64,000 bases of DNA from Bacterioplanes sanyensis. Its GTDB lineage: Bacteria > Pseudomonadota > Gammaproteobacteria > Pseudomonadales > Oceanobacteraceae. The notes beneath the pieces are model-generated. The model was not told the DNA's origin. It did not search any database and saw only the letters and a list, made by a program, of their open reading frames with translations. A program made the translations under genes and the position numbers. Below, one piece after another: positions 26,577 through 35,116 of the stretch. Position 1 is the first letter of the stretch, and each line of letters opens with the position of its first letter. Location: NCBI RefSeq assembly GCF_014652515.1, contig NZ_BMYY01000012.1, positions 60,879 to 124,878 of the forward strand. The letters run 5' to 3'.

Positions 26577-27854
26577 ATGCCATTAACACATCGCATATTA
26601 ATTGCCATGGTGCTGGCGGTTGTCTTAGGCAGCTTGGCGCAATGGATGAACACTCAAGCCTTGCCAGAGTGGATAGATTGGACATTAAACAGCTTGCTGG
26701 TGGGCGGTGTCTTTGCCTGGGTAGGCAAGGTGTTTGTCGCGGGCTTGAAATTATTGGTCGTGCCGCTGGTCTTTGTGTCTTTGGTGTGTGGCGTTGGCGC
26801 GTTACGTGATCAAAGCAGCTTGGGGCGGCTGAGCCTAAAAACCATTTTGCTGTATTTGGCGACCACAGGTATCGCCATCTCCATCGCCTTAACCATGGCG
26901 ACGTTAATTGCACCGGGTGAAGGCATTAACTTGCCTGCCAGTACCGACTATACCCCGCCACCGGCATCGTCTCTGCTGGATGTGTTTGTCGCTTTGGTGC
27001 CGACCAACGGTATTGCCGCCATGGCCAATGCCAACATGCTGCAAGTGATTGTGTTCGCCATTTTGGTGGGTACCGCCATTGGTCGTGCTGGCGAGCCGGG
27101 CAAGCGCTTGGCCGCGCACTTTGAAGACTGGAACGAAGCCATGATGAAGCTGGTAGAAATCATCATGCACTTCGCCCCTTACGGCGTATTTGCCTTGCTG
27201 TTTAATCTGTTTGCCTCCGAAGGCTTGGGCACCGTTGGACAGTTACTGCTTTACATGCTGACGGTGATTTTGGTGCTGGCGATGCACATGACCCTTGTTT
27301 ACCCACTGTTACTGCGCGGCTTGACTGGTCTGTCGCCACTGCGTTTTTTGAGCAAAATGCGCGGCGTGCAAATGTTTGCTTTCAGCACCGCCTCCAGTGG
27401 CGCCACCATTCCGGTGACGTTGCGCACGGTGGAGGAGCGCTTGGGCGTGGATAACCGCGTCGCTTCGTTTGCCGTCCCCATGGGCGCCACCATCAATATG
27501 GACGGTACCGCCATTATGCAGGGGGTGGCGACGGTCTTTATCGCTCAGGCGTTTGCCCAAGACTTAACCATGGTGGATTACCTGCTGGTGGTATTGACGG
27601 CCATGTTGGCCTCGATCGGCACCGCCGGTGTGCCGGGTGTGGGCCTGGTGACCTTGGCCATGGTACTGAATCAAGTGGGCCTGCCGGCCGAAGGCATTGC
27701 CTTGATTATTGGTGTTGACCGCTTGCTGGATATGCTGCGCACCGCCGTCAACGTGACCGGTGATGCGGCGGTGTCGACCATTGTGGCGCACAGTGAAGGC
27801 GCACTGGACGAACGCATCTTTAATGACCCGAAAGCCGGTGAAGTCAAAGACTGA
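26577..27854 (+). CDS. Dicarboxylate/amino acid:cation symporter (DAACS family)
   Basis: A 425-residue inner-membrane carrier of the GltP/DctA family. The signatures are the serine-rich re-entrant loop (FAFSTASSGATIPVT, about 262-276), the MGATINMDGTAIMQG motif (about 302-316) and the GVPGVGLVTLAMVL segment. Family members take up glutamate, aspartate or C4-dicarboxylates with Na+ or H+. The exact substrate cannot be told. It is monocistronic, with a strong bidirectional terminator after it. Confidence 0.92.
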   Translation: MPLTHRILIAMVLAVVLGSLAQWMNTQALPEWIDWTLNSLLVGGVFAWVGKVFVAGLKLLVVPLVFVSLVCGVGALRDQSSLGRLSLKTILLYLATTGIAISIALTMATLIAPGEGINLPASTDYTPPPASSLLDVFVALVPTNGIAAMANANMLQVIVFAILVGTAIGRAGEPGKRLAAHFEDWNEAMMKLVEIIMHFAPYGVFALLFNLFASEGLGTVGQLLLYMLTVILVLAMHMTLVYPLLLRGLTGLSPLRFLSKMRGVQMFAFSTASSGATIPVTLRTVEERLGVDNRVASFAVPMGATINMDGTAIMQGVATVFIAQAFAQDLTMVDYLLVVLTAMLASIGTAGVPGVGLVTLAMVLNQVGLPAEGIALIIGVDRLLDMLRTAVNVTGDAAVSTIVAHSEGALDERIFNDPKAGEVKD

Positions 27855-27869
27855 TTGCTGGCTTTAATT

Positions 27870-27899
27870 AAAAAACCCGTCGTATGACGGGTTTTTTAT
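27870..27899. terminator. Bidirectional terminator between symporter and LEA-type gene
   Basis: A run, stem AACCCGTC / GACGGGTT around GTAT, and six T, between two convergent genes. Confidence 0.93.
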
Positions 27900-27902
27900 G
27901 GC

Positions 27903-28757
27903 TTAAAACGAAATATCTTTCTTTTCGCTAAAACTAAAAGGCTGCGGCTTCCACGCTGGTAACTGCGGTTGAATGTCCATGTCGCCGAGCAACTCAAAAG
28001 TTACCGGGCCTTTGCCGCGCAGCATTTGCACCAAGCTATTGCCCAATTCCGATAGACTCAGCGAAAACGGCACTGTGACCGTTTTGCTCGCGCCAGCGGG
28101 CAGAGAGACATTGCTTAAACGGCTGCTGCCAATGGTGTTGCTGGCAGCATTAAGCTGGTAGTTAAACTGGTTTAAATCCAACGCAAAAGCATTGGGGTTG
28201 CTGAGGGTCAGTTTGGCCTCCAGCTCGACACCGCTGAAGTTAAACTGCTTGACGTTAACGTCGGCAATATCAACCTTGGGCCATTTGGGAATGGGCAGCT
28301 CGCCGGAATATTCCAGTGGCAGCGCGAGCACACCCAGCACGGGCAATTTAAAGCCCAGCTCTCCATTAATGCCATATTGCAGGCTGTCTTGATCGCCTAG
28401 GCTGCCAGCCAATTTGCGCAGCTCACCAAAGGTGAGGGTCAGTGGCAGGGTGATTTGACTATTGCCCTTGGCGGCAATGCTGTGGCGGTAATTGGAGCGC
28501 TCCAACTTTGCCAAAGAATGCTGGTTAACGCTTAAGTCTAGGGTCAGTGATTCGGTGTTAAGCGCCACCGGATTGGGGTTGTAAACGTCCACTAACACAT
28601 CCAACGTGACTTGCTTAACCGACAAATCGGCAATGCTCACACCGCTGACTTTTGCCTTGGGTTTTTGCACCACCTCGTTGAGCGTGGCACAAGAAGCCAG
28701 CAAAAAACTGGCGAGTATGACGCCGGCAAAAGCCAGCTTTGAGCGGAAGTTCATCAT
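27903..28757 (-). CDS. LEA type 2 (WHy-domain) lipoprotein
   Basis: A 284-residue lipoprotein; the signal peptide ends at the lipobox LASC (about 20-23). Two LEA_2/WHy repeats follow, each with an NPN-type turn: VDVYNPNPVALNTE (about 56-69) and LTLSNPNAFALDLN (about 184-197). WHy-domain proteins are linked to desiccation or stress tolerance in plants and bacteria. Here it is probably an outer-membrane lipoprotein facing the periplasm. GGAG precedes the ATG pair; either ATG may start. Confidence 0.88.
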   Translation of the reverse strand: MMNFRSKLAFAGVILASFLLASCATLNEVVQKPKAKVSGVSIADLSVKQVTLDVLVDVYNPNPVALNTESLTLDLSVNQHSLAKLERSNYRHSIAAKGNSQITLPLTLTFGELRKLAGSLGDQDSLQYGINGELGFKLPVLGVLALPLEYSGELPIPKWPKVDIADVNVKQFNFSGVELEAKLTLSNPNAFALDLNQFNYQLNAASNTIGSSRLSNVSLPAGASKTVTVPFSLSLSELGNSLVQMLRGKGPVTFELLGDMDIQPQLPAWKPQPFSFSEKKDISF

Positions 28758-28920
28758 ACACAGCTCCTTAAAAAGAAATGATCATAGCAGGCTCGGCTAC
28801 CAGTCTGGCAGCCAAAATTACCGTTGGGGGTATCCCGCATTGCGATGCTTAAGCGTGCTGCGTACATTGGGCCTTGGCTCGATGGTGAGTCGCAATAGAT
28901 GCGGGCAACGCAGGTAACAC

Positions 28921-29451
28921 ATGACGATGGCAAGAATAGGCGGTTTTACCTTGATCGAACTCATCCTGGTGATTGTGGTGCTGGGGGTGTTGGCTGCTTT
29001 TGCTATTCCACGTTTTGCCAACGTTGAGCGCCAGGCAAGGATTGCCGTGATCGAGCAAACCGCCGGCGCCATGCGCTCCACCTCGGCGTTGTTTCATGCT
29101 CAGGCCTTGGTAGAGGGAGTAACGACCGGCAGCGTTACTCTGGATGGCCGCAATATTCCTATGGAAAGCGGCTATTTAGAAGGCTTTTGGAACGGCGCTT
29201 GGCGCTACGTATTAGACATTGGCAAAACCATCAGCTTTACCCCCGCCGGCAGTGAGTGCACTGCCAACGATTTGTGTGGCGTCGGGCGCCAACGCCCAGC
29301 CGCTTACGTGAGCGGCCTGCGCTCCAACGCCAACCGTCTGGTAATGATTTGGCCACAAGGCTATCAGTTGGCAGACGATTGCTTCGCTTATTACTTCAAT
29401 CCGAACGATGGCCTGCCGCCGCAAATTGGCTCCGTGACAAACGGCTGCTAA
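28921..29451 (+). CDS. Type IV pilin / pseudopilin-like protein
   Basis: A 176-residue protein with a short leader and a prepilin peptidase site GGFTLIELILVIVVLGVL (cleavage after the second Gly, Phe +1, Glu +5). The first helix continues to about residue 45. The globular part holds four cysteines (in SECTANDLC, DDCF and NGC), which could form disulfides. MSHA-type pilins and type II pseudopilins are the nearest group. There is no pilus or secretion gene around it, so it is an orphan minor pilin. Which machine uses it is unknown. Confidence 0.85.
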   Translation: MTMARIGGFTLIELILVIVVLGVLAAFAIPRFANVERQARIAVIEQTAGAMRSTSALFHAQALVEGVTTGSVTLDGRNIPMESGYLEGFWNGAWRYVLDIGKTISFTPAGSECTANDLCGVGRQRPAAYVSGLRSNANRLVMIWPQGYQLADDCFAYYFNPNDGLPPQIGSVTNGC

Positions 29452-29921
29452 TGCCTGCTGCTTTATGCCAAGCTTTAACGCCAAACCATATGCTGTCGGG
29501 TCCCTGCGGGCCCAGTCATTGCTGACACAGGTAGCCTCGAAGACGCGAACAACCCAAGCGTACAGCGAGGTGAGGATTAAGCAGCAGCTATAAACTCAAT
29601 GTGAAGGGATACTGTTCGTATGATTGGAATACTTCCTAGAGTGATAAAAAGCTGGAGCGACTTTTCAGCCGTTTTACCTGTTTTCCCGCCGGGTGATAAC
29701 TTTAGCGATAAATGATCGGTTAAAATTTGAGCGCCTAGACCTTCAGGTCATTTGACTCATGGACAGTAGGTAAGCACGTTTTGTAGGAGGAAATGTGCGA
29801 AAAAGTATCCAGCGATACATCAATAGCGTAGGGTGAATCTCTCGATTGGTTCTATCTGGAAAACAGGCGTACATATTAAAAAACTTTTATGTGCTCATAT
29901 TAAAAAGGTAGTTTTAAAGCC
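29452..29921. other. Gene-poor stretch with decayed small ORFs
   Basis: About 470 bp, more A+T-rich than the flanks. It holds a piece at about 29494-29526 that resembles the core of the multicopy repeat at 33.3 kb (same GGG...CCCTGCGGGC...CAG.CATTGC order). It also holds a short ORF at 29620-29715 without good support, and the degenerate ORF at 29795-29911 described separately. Confidence 0.4.
29795..29911 (+). pseudogene. Degenerate small ORF related to the one at 36991-37118
   Basis: An AGGAGG site is followed by GTG and a reading frame MRKSIQRYINSVG, then TGA, then ISRLVLSGKQAYILKN in the same frame up to a TAG at 29909. The peptide and the DNA upstream (GCACGTTTT...AGGAGGAAATGTG) match the small ORF at 37118-36991 on the other strand. 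The stop in the middle suggests a broken copy. The downstream gene starts 11 bp after its end. Function unknown. Confidence 0.45.
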
Positions 29922-30293
29922 ATGGATACACATTTGAAAATAGTTGAAGCTTTAGCAAATGGTATTAACCCAGTTACTGGGGAACTTCTTCCAAGTGAGT
30001 CTCCATACAACCACCCTGATGTCATTAGGGCATTGTTCACTATGCTCGATCTGGTAAAAAACCCACCTAAGAATGCTCCTAAGTTGAAAAAGACGCTGGA
30101 GCAGAAACAAGCAGAAAACATCGAAAATGGCTTGCCCAAAAACGCAGGGTTACCTTGGACCGACGAGCAGCGGGCTGATTTGGCAAACCAGTTTTCATCA
30201 GGGAAAGACACCAAAGCACTAGCAGAAATTCACGCACGTTCTACTGGTGCGATCACTTCTGAACTCAAGAGACAAGGCCTTATAGAGGGTTAA
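29922..30293 (+). CDS. Hypothetical protein with C-terminal helix-turn-helix-like region
   Basis: A 123-residue protein. The first part reads GINPVTGELLPSESPYNHPDVIRALFTMLD, a segment I have seen in uncharacterised gammaproteobacterial proteins but cannot name (shown in pieces here: LLPSESPYNHP and DVIRALFTML). The C-terminal 45 residues (LPWTDEQRADLANQF, then LAEIHARSTGAITSELKRQGLI) look like a winged or simple helix-turn-helix. It may be a DNA-binding protein. The start has AAGG at a normal distance. Base composition is more A+T-rich than the neighbours. Confidence 0.6.
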   Translation: MDTHLKIVEALANGINPVTGELLPSESPYNHPDVIRALFTMLDLVKNPPKNAPKLKKTLEQKQAENIENGLPKNAGLPWTDEQRADLANQFSSGKDTKALAEIHARSTGAITSELKRQGLIEG

Positions 30294-30315
30294 AACCCAG
30301 GCAAGACCACTACCG

Positions 30316-30681
30316 TCAAGAGCTGGAGTCAGAATTGCTACTACGGCAGTGAGCACCACCTCGCTGGAGGTACTGGCGTAGCTTTTCCTGCTGTAGAGCG
30401 AGTTCGTCATACTGAGCCGTCATACTACCAAAATACTCCTTATGATCCCTTTCGCCCCAGGCCTCCAAGTCAATATCGATTACCTCTAGGGTAAGACGGC
30501 ACACCATTTGATAATCACCTTCCATCATGCCTGATGCTAGGTGATTGAATACGCTAGCACTTGTTGATAAATGTGCCAGCGAAATACTTTCCGCAGCATC
30601 AAGAGCGTATAAATGATAGTGAGCAACCCCTGCGGCGTAACCAGCAACGCAACCAGCCAACAAACTCAGTATAATTTTCAT
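30316..30681 (-). CDS. Small membrane-anchored protein, unknown
   Basis: A 121-residue protein with an N-terminal hydrophobic helix (about 3-20) that may be a signal anchor, followed by a helical, charged domain and a Ser-rich tail (SSNSDSSS). No family recognised. It is convergent with the preceding gene, with only 22 bp between. Probably periplasmic and anchored in the inner membrane. Confidence 0.55.
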   Translation of the reverse strand: MKIILSLLAGCVAGYAAGVAHYHLYALDAAESISLAHLSTSASVFNHLASGMMEGDYQMVCRLTLEVIDIDLEAWGERDHKEYFGSMTAQYDELALQQEKLRQYLQRGGAHCRSSNSDSSS

Positions 30682-30729
30682 GGCGGATGCCCTACACAGC
30701 TTTAGCCTTACAAAGGAGGAAGGTCGGAA

Positions 30730-30816
30730 TCATAAGTTAGGGACGCTAACTAAAGCACCCGACAAAGCAATCAAAGCAACGGCCGCAAGCGCAAAAATAG
30801 CGCTGCTCACGGCCAT
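30730..30816 (-). CDS. Possible 28-residue hydrophobic small protein
   Basis: Directly after udk, an ATG opens a frame of 28 residues, nearly all hydrophobic (MAVSSAIFALAAVALIALSG and eight more), the length of one membrane helix. There is no clear ribosome site, but a GTG overlapping the udk stop codon would give the same frame seven codons longer. Small membrane proteins look like this, but so does chance A/L-rich sequence. Weak call. Confidence 0.3.
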   Translation of the reverse strand: MAVSSAIFALAAVALIALSGALVSVPNL

Positions 30817-30830
30817 GGCAAAGTAGCCGC

Positions 30831-31457
30831 TTAACACATGGCTTTTAACTTGGTCTCGACCAAATCAATGGCCACGGTATTTTTACCGCCCTTGGGAATA
30901 ATCACATCGGCATATTCTTTAGTTGGCTGAATAAAGCTGACGTAACCCGGGCGCACGGTCTTTTTGTATTGCTCGATCACAGATTCCAGACTACGGCCAC
31001 GCTCAACGGTATCGCGCTTAATGCGACGCAGCAGGCAAATATCCAGCGGTGTATCGACAAACAGCTTTAAATCAAAGGTATCGCGCAGATTCTTATGGGA
31101 GAACAGCATGATGCCTTCGATGATGATGATCGGCGTTGGGTTGATCACCACCGTCTCTGGTTTGCGGGTATGAATGGTGAAGTCGTAACAAGGCGCATTC
31201 ACGCTGTTGCCCTGCTTTAACTGCTCCAAATGCTGCTGCAGCAAATCATGCTCCATCGAATTGGGATGGTCATAATTGGTATTTTCGCGCTCTTCCATGG
31301 TCAGATGAGACTGATCAAAGTAGTAGCTGTCTTCAGAAATAACCTGAATGTGCTCAATTGGCAGACGTTGCTTGATGGTTTTAGCCAGCAGGCTTTTGCC
31401 GGACGCCGAAGCGCCAGCAATGCCTACCAATAAAGGGCGTTGAGTGGTTGCTGTCAT
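30831..31457 (-). CDS. udk: Uridine kinase
   Basis: Udk, 208 residues, typical size. It phosphorylates uridine and cytidine with ATP or GTP in the pyrimidine salvage path. The P-loop GASASGKS is at 15-22; the substrate loop contains EDSYYFDQSHL and NYDHPNSMEHDLL; the IIIIEGIMLF strand and RRIKRDTVERGRS lid follow. It lies 29 bp downstream of nupC, so uptake and trapping of uridine are encoded together. Confidence 0.95.
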   Translation of the reverse strand: MTATTQRPLLVGIAGASASGKSLLAKTIKQRLPIEHIQVISEDSYYFDQSHLTMEERENTNYDHPNSMEHDLLQQHLEQLKQGNSVNAPCYDFTIHTRKPETVVINPTPIIIIEGIMLFSHKNLRDTFDLKLFVDTPLDICLLRRIKRDTVERGRSLESVIEQYKKTVRPGYVSFIQPTKEYADVIIPKGGKNTVAIDLVETKLKAMC

Positions 31458-31486
31458 GTCGTACTTCTTACGTTAACTACCAATGA

Positions 31487-32734
31487 TTACAGGGAAAGAC
31501 TGATAAACAAGCCAGCGATGGTGGCGCTCATCAGGTTAGCCAAAGTACCGGCGGCCACAGCTTTCAGGCCCAGGCTGGCAATCTCTTTTCTCCGTGATGG
31601 CGCGATCACACCTAAGCCACCCAGCAATACCGCGATCGACGCAAAGTTGGCAAAGCCGCACAGCGCGAAGGTGCTGATGGCTTGCGAGATCGGCTGCATC
31701 GACTCTCTCACCTGCATAAATTCACTGTAGGCGACAAACTCGTTAAGAATCAGTTTTTGTCCAATCAACGAGCCCACGGCATTGATGTCGGCAGACGGCA
31801 CACCAATCAGCCAAGCGACAGGTGCAAACACATAGCCCAGCATGGCTTGAATGGTGATATCTGGGTAACCAAACCAGCCACCAATGCCGCCCACGGCGCC
31901 GTTCAGCAAGGCAATCAAACTGATAAAGGCAATCAGCATGGCGCCGATATTGACCGCCAACTTCAGGCCATTGCTGGCACCGGTGGCTGCGGCATCGATG
32001 GCATTGGCCGGCTGCTCAATCTCAGCCAGCTCCTCGGCGTCTTCGATGTTTTTAGGCTGCTCGGTTTCAGGGATAATAATTTTGGCCATTAACAAGCCAC
32101 CCGGTGCCGCCATAAAGCTGGCAGCAATCAAGTACTTCAGCTCCACGCCCATAGCGGCGTAACCGGCCATCACTGAGCCTGCAATCGACGCCAAGCCACC
32201 GACCATAATGGCGAACAGCTCAGAGCGGGTCATATTCTTAATGTAAGGGCGCACCACTAAAGGCGCTTCGGTTTGGCTAACAAAGATATTGGCGGTGGCC
32301 GATAATGACTCTGTCGGGCTGGTGCCCAGCAGCTTGCGCAAACCGCCACCCAACACACGAATGACGGCCTGCATGATGCCAAAGTAATACAGCACCGCCA
32401 CCAAGGCGGAGAAGAACACCACAATCGGCAGCACCTTAAAGGCAAAAACAAAACCGCCATTAGGGAAGACTTCAAACATCTTGCCGCTCACCAGGCCACC
32501 GAACATAAAGCCGATGCCCTCATTGGCGTAAGAGATAACATTGGCCACCGCCGACGTCACCAGATTCAGCGCCGTCTGGCCAGCTGGCACAAACAGCACC
32601 AAGGCACCAAAGACAATCTGAATACCAAGAGCACCGAATACGACCCTCTTACTGATGGACTTTTTATGCTCAGACAGCGCAAAGGCCGCTGCCAGCAAAA
32701 CGAGGATGCCGACCACGCTCATGAGGACGCTCAT
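31487..32734 (-). CDS. nupC: NupC-type concentrative nucleoside transporter
   Basis: A 415-residue CNT-family nucleoside:cation symporter. Recognisable blocks: GFMFGGLVSG, the TAVLYYFG-like helix (VAVLYYFGIMQAVIR), GTSPTESLSATANIFVSQTEAPL (core motif at about 135-157) and GGLASIAGSVMAGYAAMG. It imports nucleosides with Na+ or H+. udk follows in the same direction. In the leader, CCCCAA-CAGA-TTGGGG (32768-32783) can form a hairpin about 35 bp upstream of the start codon, which may matter for control. The ATG at 32734 has GGGAG upstream. Confidence 0.94.
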   Translation of the reverse strand: MSVLMSVVGILVLLAAAFALSEHKKSISKRVVFGALGIQIVFGALVLFVPAGQTALNLVTSAVANVISYANEGIGFMFGGLVSGKMFEVFPNGGFVFAFKVLPIVVFFSALVAVLYYFGIMQAVIRVLGGGLRKLLGTSPTESLSATANIFVSQTEAPLVVRPYIKNMTRSELFAIMVGGLASIAGSVMAGYAAMGVELKYLIAASFMAAPGGLLMAKIIIPETEQPKNIEDAEELAEIEQPANAIDAAATGASNGLKLAVNIGAMLIAFISLIALLNGAVGGIGGWFGYPDITIQAMLGYVFAPVAWLIGVPSADINAVGSLIGQKLILNEFVAYSEFMQVRESMQPISQAISTFALCGFANFASIAVLLGGLGVIAPSRRKEIASLGLKAVAAGTLANLMSATIAGLFISLSL

Positions 32735-32767
32735 GCATATGCTCCCAGGAAATACGATAAGGAATTA

Positions 32768-32783
32768 CCCCAACAGATTGGGG
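32768..32783 (-). promoter_or_regulatory. Hairpin in the nupC leader
   Basis: Perfect 6-bp arms CCCCAA and TTGGGG around CAGA, 34 bp upstream of the nupC start codon. On the plus strand it is followed by CCTTTT, so it could instead be a weak terminator for a transcript coming from the left, but no gene there points this way. Confidence 0.4.
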
Positions 32784-32919
32784 CCTTTTGGCTGGGCGCG
32801 GATTCTACCAGAACTGCCGGCATGAATAAGCCATTATATGAAGCCGAGATGAATGGCAGGCTCGACAGTAATAAGAAGGTCTTATAACCACTATTTTATC
32901 AATAACGACGCCGATGGCG

Positions 32920-33290
32920 ACTTAAGCGCCATGCCTCTATGAGGTTATCCTTCGCGCTGGGTGGGTGACTGAAAGGGGGATATCGAGGCCGTTGTTGCTA
33001 AGCATTCGCTTTCGTAGCTGGGGTCAGAGCTTAAGCTCTGACCCCGCAAAACAGCGCAGATTTTTTTAAACGCTAAGCCCTATGCCCTCCTTGAGGTTAT
33101 CCCTCACGCCGGGCTGGCGACCGACTGAAAGCGCACATCGAGGTAGTTGTCGCTAGGCATTTGCTCTCGTAGCTGGGGTCAGAGCTTAAGCTCTGACCCC
33201 GCAAAACAGCGCAGATTTTTTTAAACGCTAAGCCCTATGCCCTCCTTGAGGGATCTTATCCCTCACGCCGGGCGGGCGAACTCCCTGCTT
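32920..33290. repeat. Tandem repeat module A, about 2.4 units of 155 bp with a 26-bp palindrome
   Basis: Units start with CGCTAAGCCCTATGCCCTCC at 33071 and 33226 (period exactly 155 bp); a diverged unit begins near 32921. Each full unit ends with a perfect palindrome (arm GGGGTCAGAGCTT and its complement), at 33020-33045 and 33175-33200. Such GTCAGAG palindromes resemble the REP-like sites mobilised by RAYT transposases, but no transposase is in the window. The last unit runs into module B. Confidence 0.85.
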
Positions 33291-33510
33291 TGCGCTGCAC
33301 AGGCCGTGATTCCTGAGTTACCAATGCTGTGGTCGCCGCAACGCCAACAGCCTGCATCCCGGCAGGATGTTGGCTGGTGCTGCCGTCCGGGCAGCCCCTG
33401 CGGGCACAGCCATTGCCCACTCAGGCGGCCTGCTAAGGCGCGGAAAACCTGGGCGCGATACCGAGAGTTTAGCGAGTTGGTCTGGGAGTTGGGATGGGTG
33501 TCTCGTTTGT
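33285..33510. repeat. Repeat module B, left copy
   Basis: About 220 bp that recurs, inverted, at 37318-37510, directly at 63481-63685, and shortened at about 62980-63075. Conserved core: CCAATGCTGTGGTCGCCGCA, CATCCCGGCAGGATG and CAGGCGGCCTGCTAAGGCGC. Inside are small hairpins (CATCC/GGATG; GCTGCC/GGCAGC). The open frames seen here in several directions are products of the repeat, not genes. Confidence 0.85.
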
Positions 33511-33642
33511 GTCCCTGCTTGTGGGAGTAAGGAGATGTCGCTGGCTCTGTACCCCACTTCAGCATTTTGAGCGCTGTTTCCCGCGTAAATGGCATAGCTG
33601 CCGGAGTGCTCAATTCCATACTAGGTTTCCCGACCTGAAAGG

Positions 33643-33739
33643 GCATAACGCCGCATTAAGGTGTGAGCAGCGCTTGGCTATACTTGAGCGAAGCGAAACT
33701 GCCAAGCGTTGCGAATCACTCTTAAATGCTTTGTTAGTT
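33643..33739 (-). other. Integron attC-like site 1 (after the HEPN-motif gene)
   Basis: Read on the minus strand it starts CTAACAAAGC and ends GGCGTTATGCC, with paired inner arms (CATTTAAG/CTTAATG and CAACGCTTGGC/GCCAAGCGCTG). The R' core is GTTATGC at 33643-33649 and the R'' core CTAAC at 33733-33737. The outer halves match except for an unpaired spacer, as in real attC sites, and the TAA stop of the upstream gene lies inside R''. The form resembles Vibrio/Shewanella cassettes. Confidence 0.85.
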
Positions 33740-34948
33740 TTCTTTGAGCCAATTTTCAAGAACTTTGATATATAAGCTGCGATCTTCTTCCGACATGTCT
33801 CTTGCTAATATATTGCTCTTCATAATGTAAGTTGCCAAATGCGAATGCTTGGGTTGAAAAGGAGGGTTATCGCCAATATCTATCTTATTCCATGTCGAAG
33901 GTAAATGCTTGCATAAGCATAGGAAACAAAGAAATCTTATTGCGTGTTTACGAGTTAAAGACTCTCTATTTATCGTCAAAGACCAATATACTGGGAACCA
34001 AACCATATAGAATTTTATAGGAGAAGTGTCAAAATTCTGCGCACCATCGTGAACTAGGGAATCTCTAGTAATCTTTAGGTTATTAAGGGAGTAATTGATA
34101 TTACTAATTATAGCACTATTATAAGGTTTAATAACCTTAAGAATCTTTGAAATCACTTCATCATCTTTATGGTCATCAACAAATTTATAGATCATTTCCA
34201 CAAAATCAAAAGCAAATGTTTTTAAATTCTTTTTATTTCCACCATTTAACTTATAAAGAACCTCAAATGTCGTCTTCGCTAAAATAGGCTTATCAAGAAA
34301 GCTATTGAATAAAGATTGTTGCTCCCAAACCTTATTATATAAATGAATAACTGAATACAGATCACTCTTGGACTCTAAGATGTCATGTGTACCAACAATG
34401 TCGAAACCAAAGTCTTCTTCATGTACACAAATTGAATTAACAGCTTGATTTTTTCTTGATAGAAGAACTTTATCTGCACTATGTGAAAAATCACTCATGC
34501 CATTTGAAATTACAATTTTGTGTTCAAACGACTTGTCAACATTATTCTCAATTAAACGAAACATATCAAAGGTTTCTAATGAAACAAATCCATTGATGTC
34601 CATACTCTGAGGTACACTCTTTGCAAAATATGAAAACTTCATCAGTTCGGTTATTTTTTGAACAAGCCAATCCGTTTCTTGATCAAACTCATCTACCTCA
34701 AGCTTACCATTTACTGCAAAAACACTCCCCCCACAAAATTCAGAGTGCCGAATTTTTAACTCTTCAGATTGTTCTTTAAAAGGTGTTAAAGAGCCAACTG
34801 GTAATTTCACTTCTCCATCAACGAACAAATGAGGGAAGTAGTATGAAACTTTCCTATTTTTTCCCACTTTTTTAACCTTCTGTGACATGAAAGAACTCAA
34901 TGATATCTTGAGCCGTTTCATTTTTAACTTTTTTCCGACTCTACCCAC
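33734..34948 (-). CDS. Cassette-borne protein with HEPN-like RxxxxH motif
   Basis: A 404-residue, Lys/Asn-rich protein from a clearly A+T-rich gene, unlike its neighbours. I do not recognise the whole protein. Residues near 305 read ITRDSLVHDG, an R-x4-H motif of the kind found in HEPN ribonucleases such as ApeA-type defence proteins; helices surround it. The GTG at 34948 has TAGGTG upstream; an ATG nine codons later is an alternative. The stop codon lies within an attC-like site, and another attC-like site lies 25 bp before the start, so this is a single-gene integron cassette. A defence role is inference. Confidence 0.65.
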   Translation of the reverse strand: MGRVGKKLKMKRLKISLSSFMSQKVKKVGKNRKVSYYFPHLFVDGEVKLPVGSLTPFKEQSEELKIRHSEFCGGSVFAVNGKLEVDEFDQETDWLVQKITELMKFSYFAKSVPQSMDINGFVSLETFDMFRLIENNVDKSFEHKIVISNGMSDFSHSADKVLLSRKNQAVNSICVHEEDFGFDIVGTHDILESKSDLYSVIHLYNKVWEQQSLFNSFLDKPILAKTTFEVLYKLNGGNKKNLKTFAFDFVEMIYKFVDDHKDDEVISKILKVIKPYNSAIISNINYSLNNLKITRDSLVHDGAQNFDTSPIKFYMVWFPVYWSLTINRESLTRKHAIRFLCFLCLCKHLPSTWNKIDIGDNPPFQPKHSHLATYIMKSNILARDMSEEDRSLYIKVLENWLKEN

Positions 34949-34967
34949 AATACACCTAACCAGTTAA

Positions 34968-35087
34968 AACTAACGCTCGGCACAGCCGCAGCTGGTATGG
35001 AGCGGCTTTTGTGTTATTGTTTGAGCGGCAGCGAGTAACACAAAAGGCGTGTAGTACCAGCTGTCGGACTGGTGCCGCTTGTTAGAG
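34968..35087 (-). other. Integron attC-like site 2 (after the DUF262 gene)
   Basis: A 120-bp imperfect palindrome. Read on the minus strand it starts CTCTAACAAGCGGCACCAG and ends GTGCCGAGCGTTAG. The outer halves pair except for a 3-base spacer, and there are two further paired arms inside (AGCTGGTA/TACCAGCT and CTTTTGTGTTA/TAACACAAAAG). It begins 30 bp past the stop of the DUF262 gene and ends 20 bp before the start of the next cassette gene. The R' core GTTAGTT departs from GTTRRRY by one base. Confidence 0.82.
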
Positions 35088-35116
35088 GGATCTATGGATC
35101 GTACTACCCGCCCATG

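Noticed and set aside
29620..29715. 31-codon open frame in the gap after the pilin gene
   Set aside because: The purine-rich site upstream is too far from the ATG and there is no other support.
32920..33290. CRISPR array
   Set aside because: The repeated unit is 155 bp with almost no unique spacer, and there are no cas genes.
33237..33646. Open frames of 97-127 codons that recur at 37.3 and 63.3-63.7 kb
   Set aside because: They are carried by the multicopy repeat, occur on both strands, and differ in frame and length among copies.
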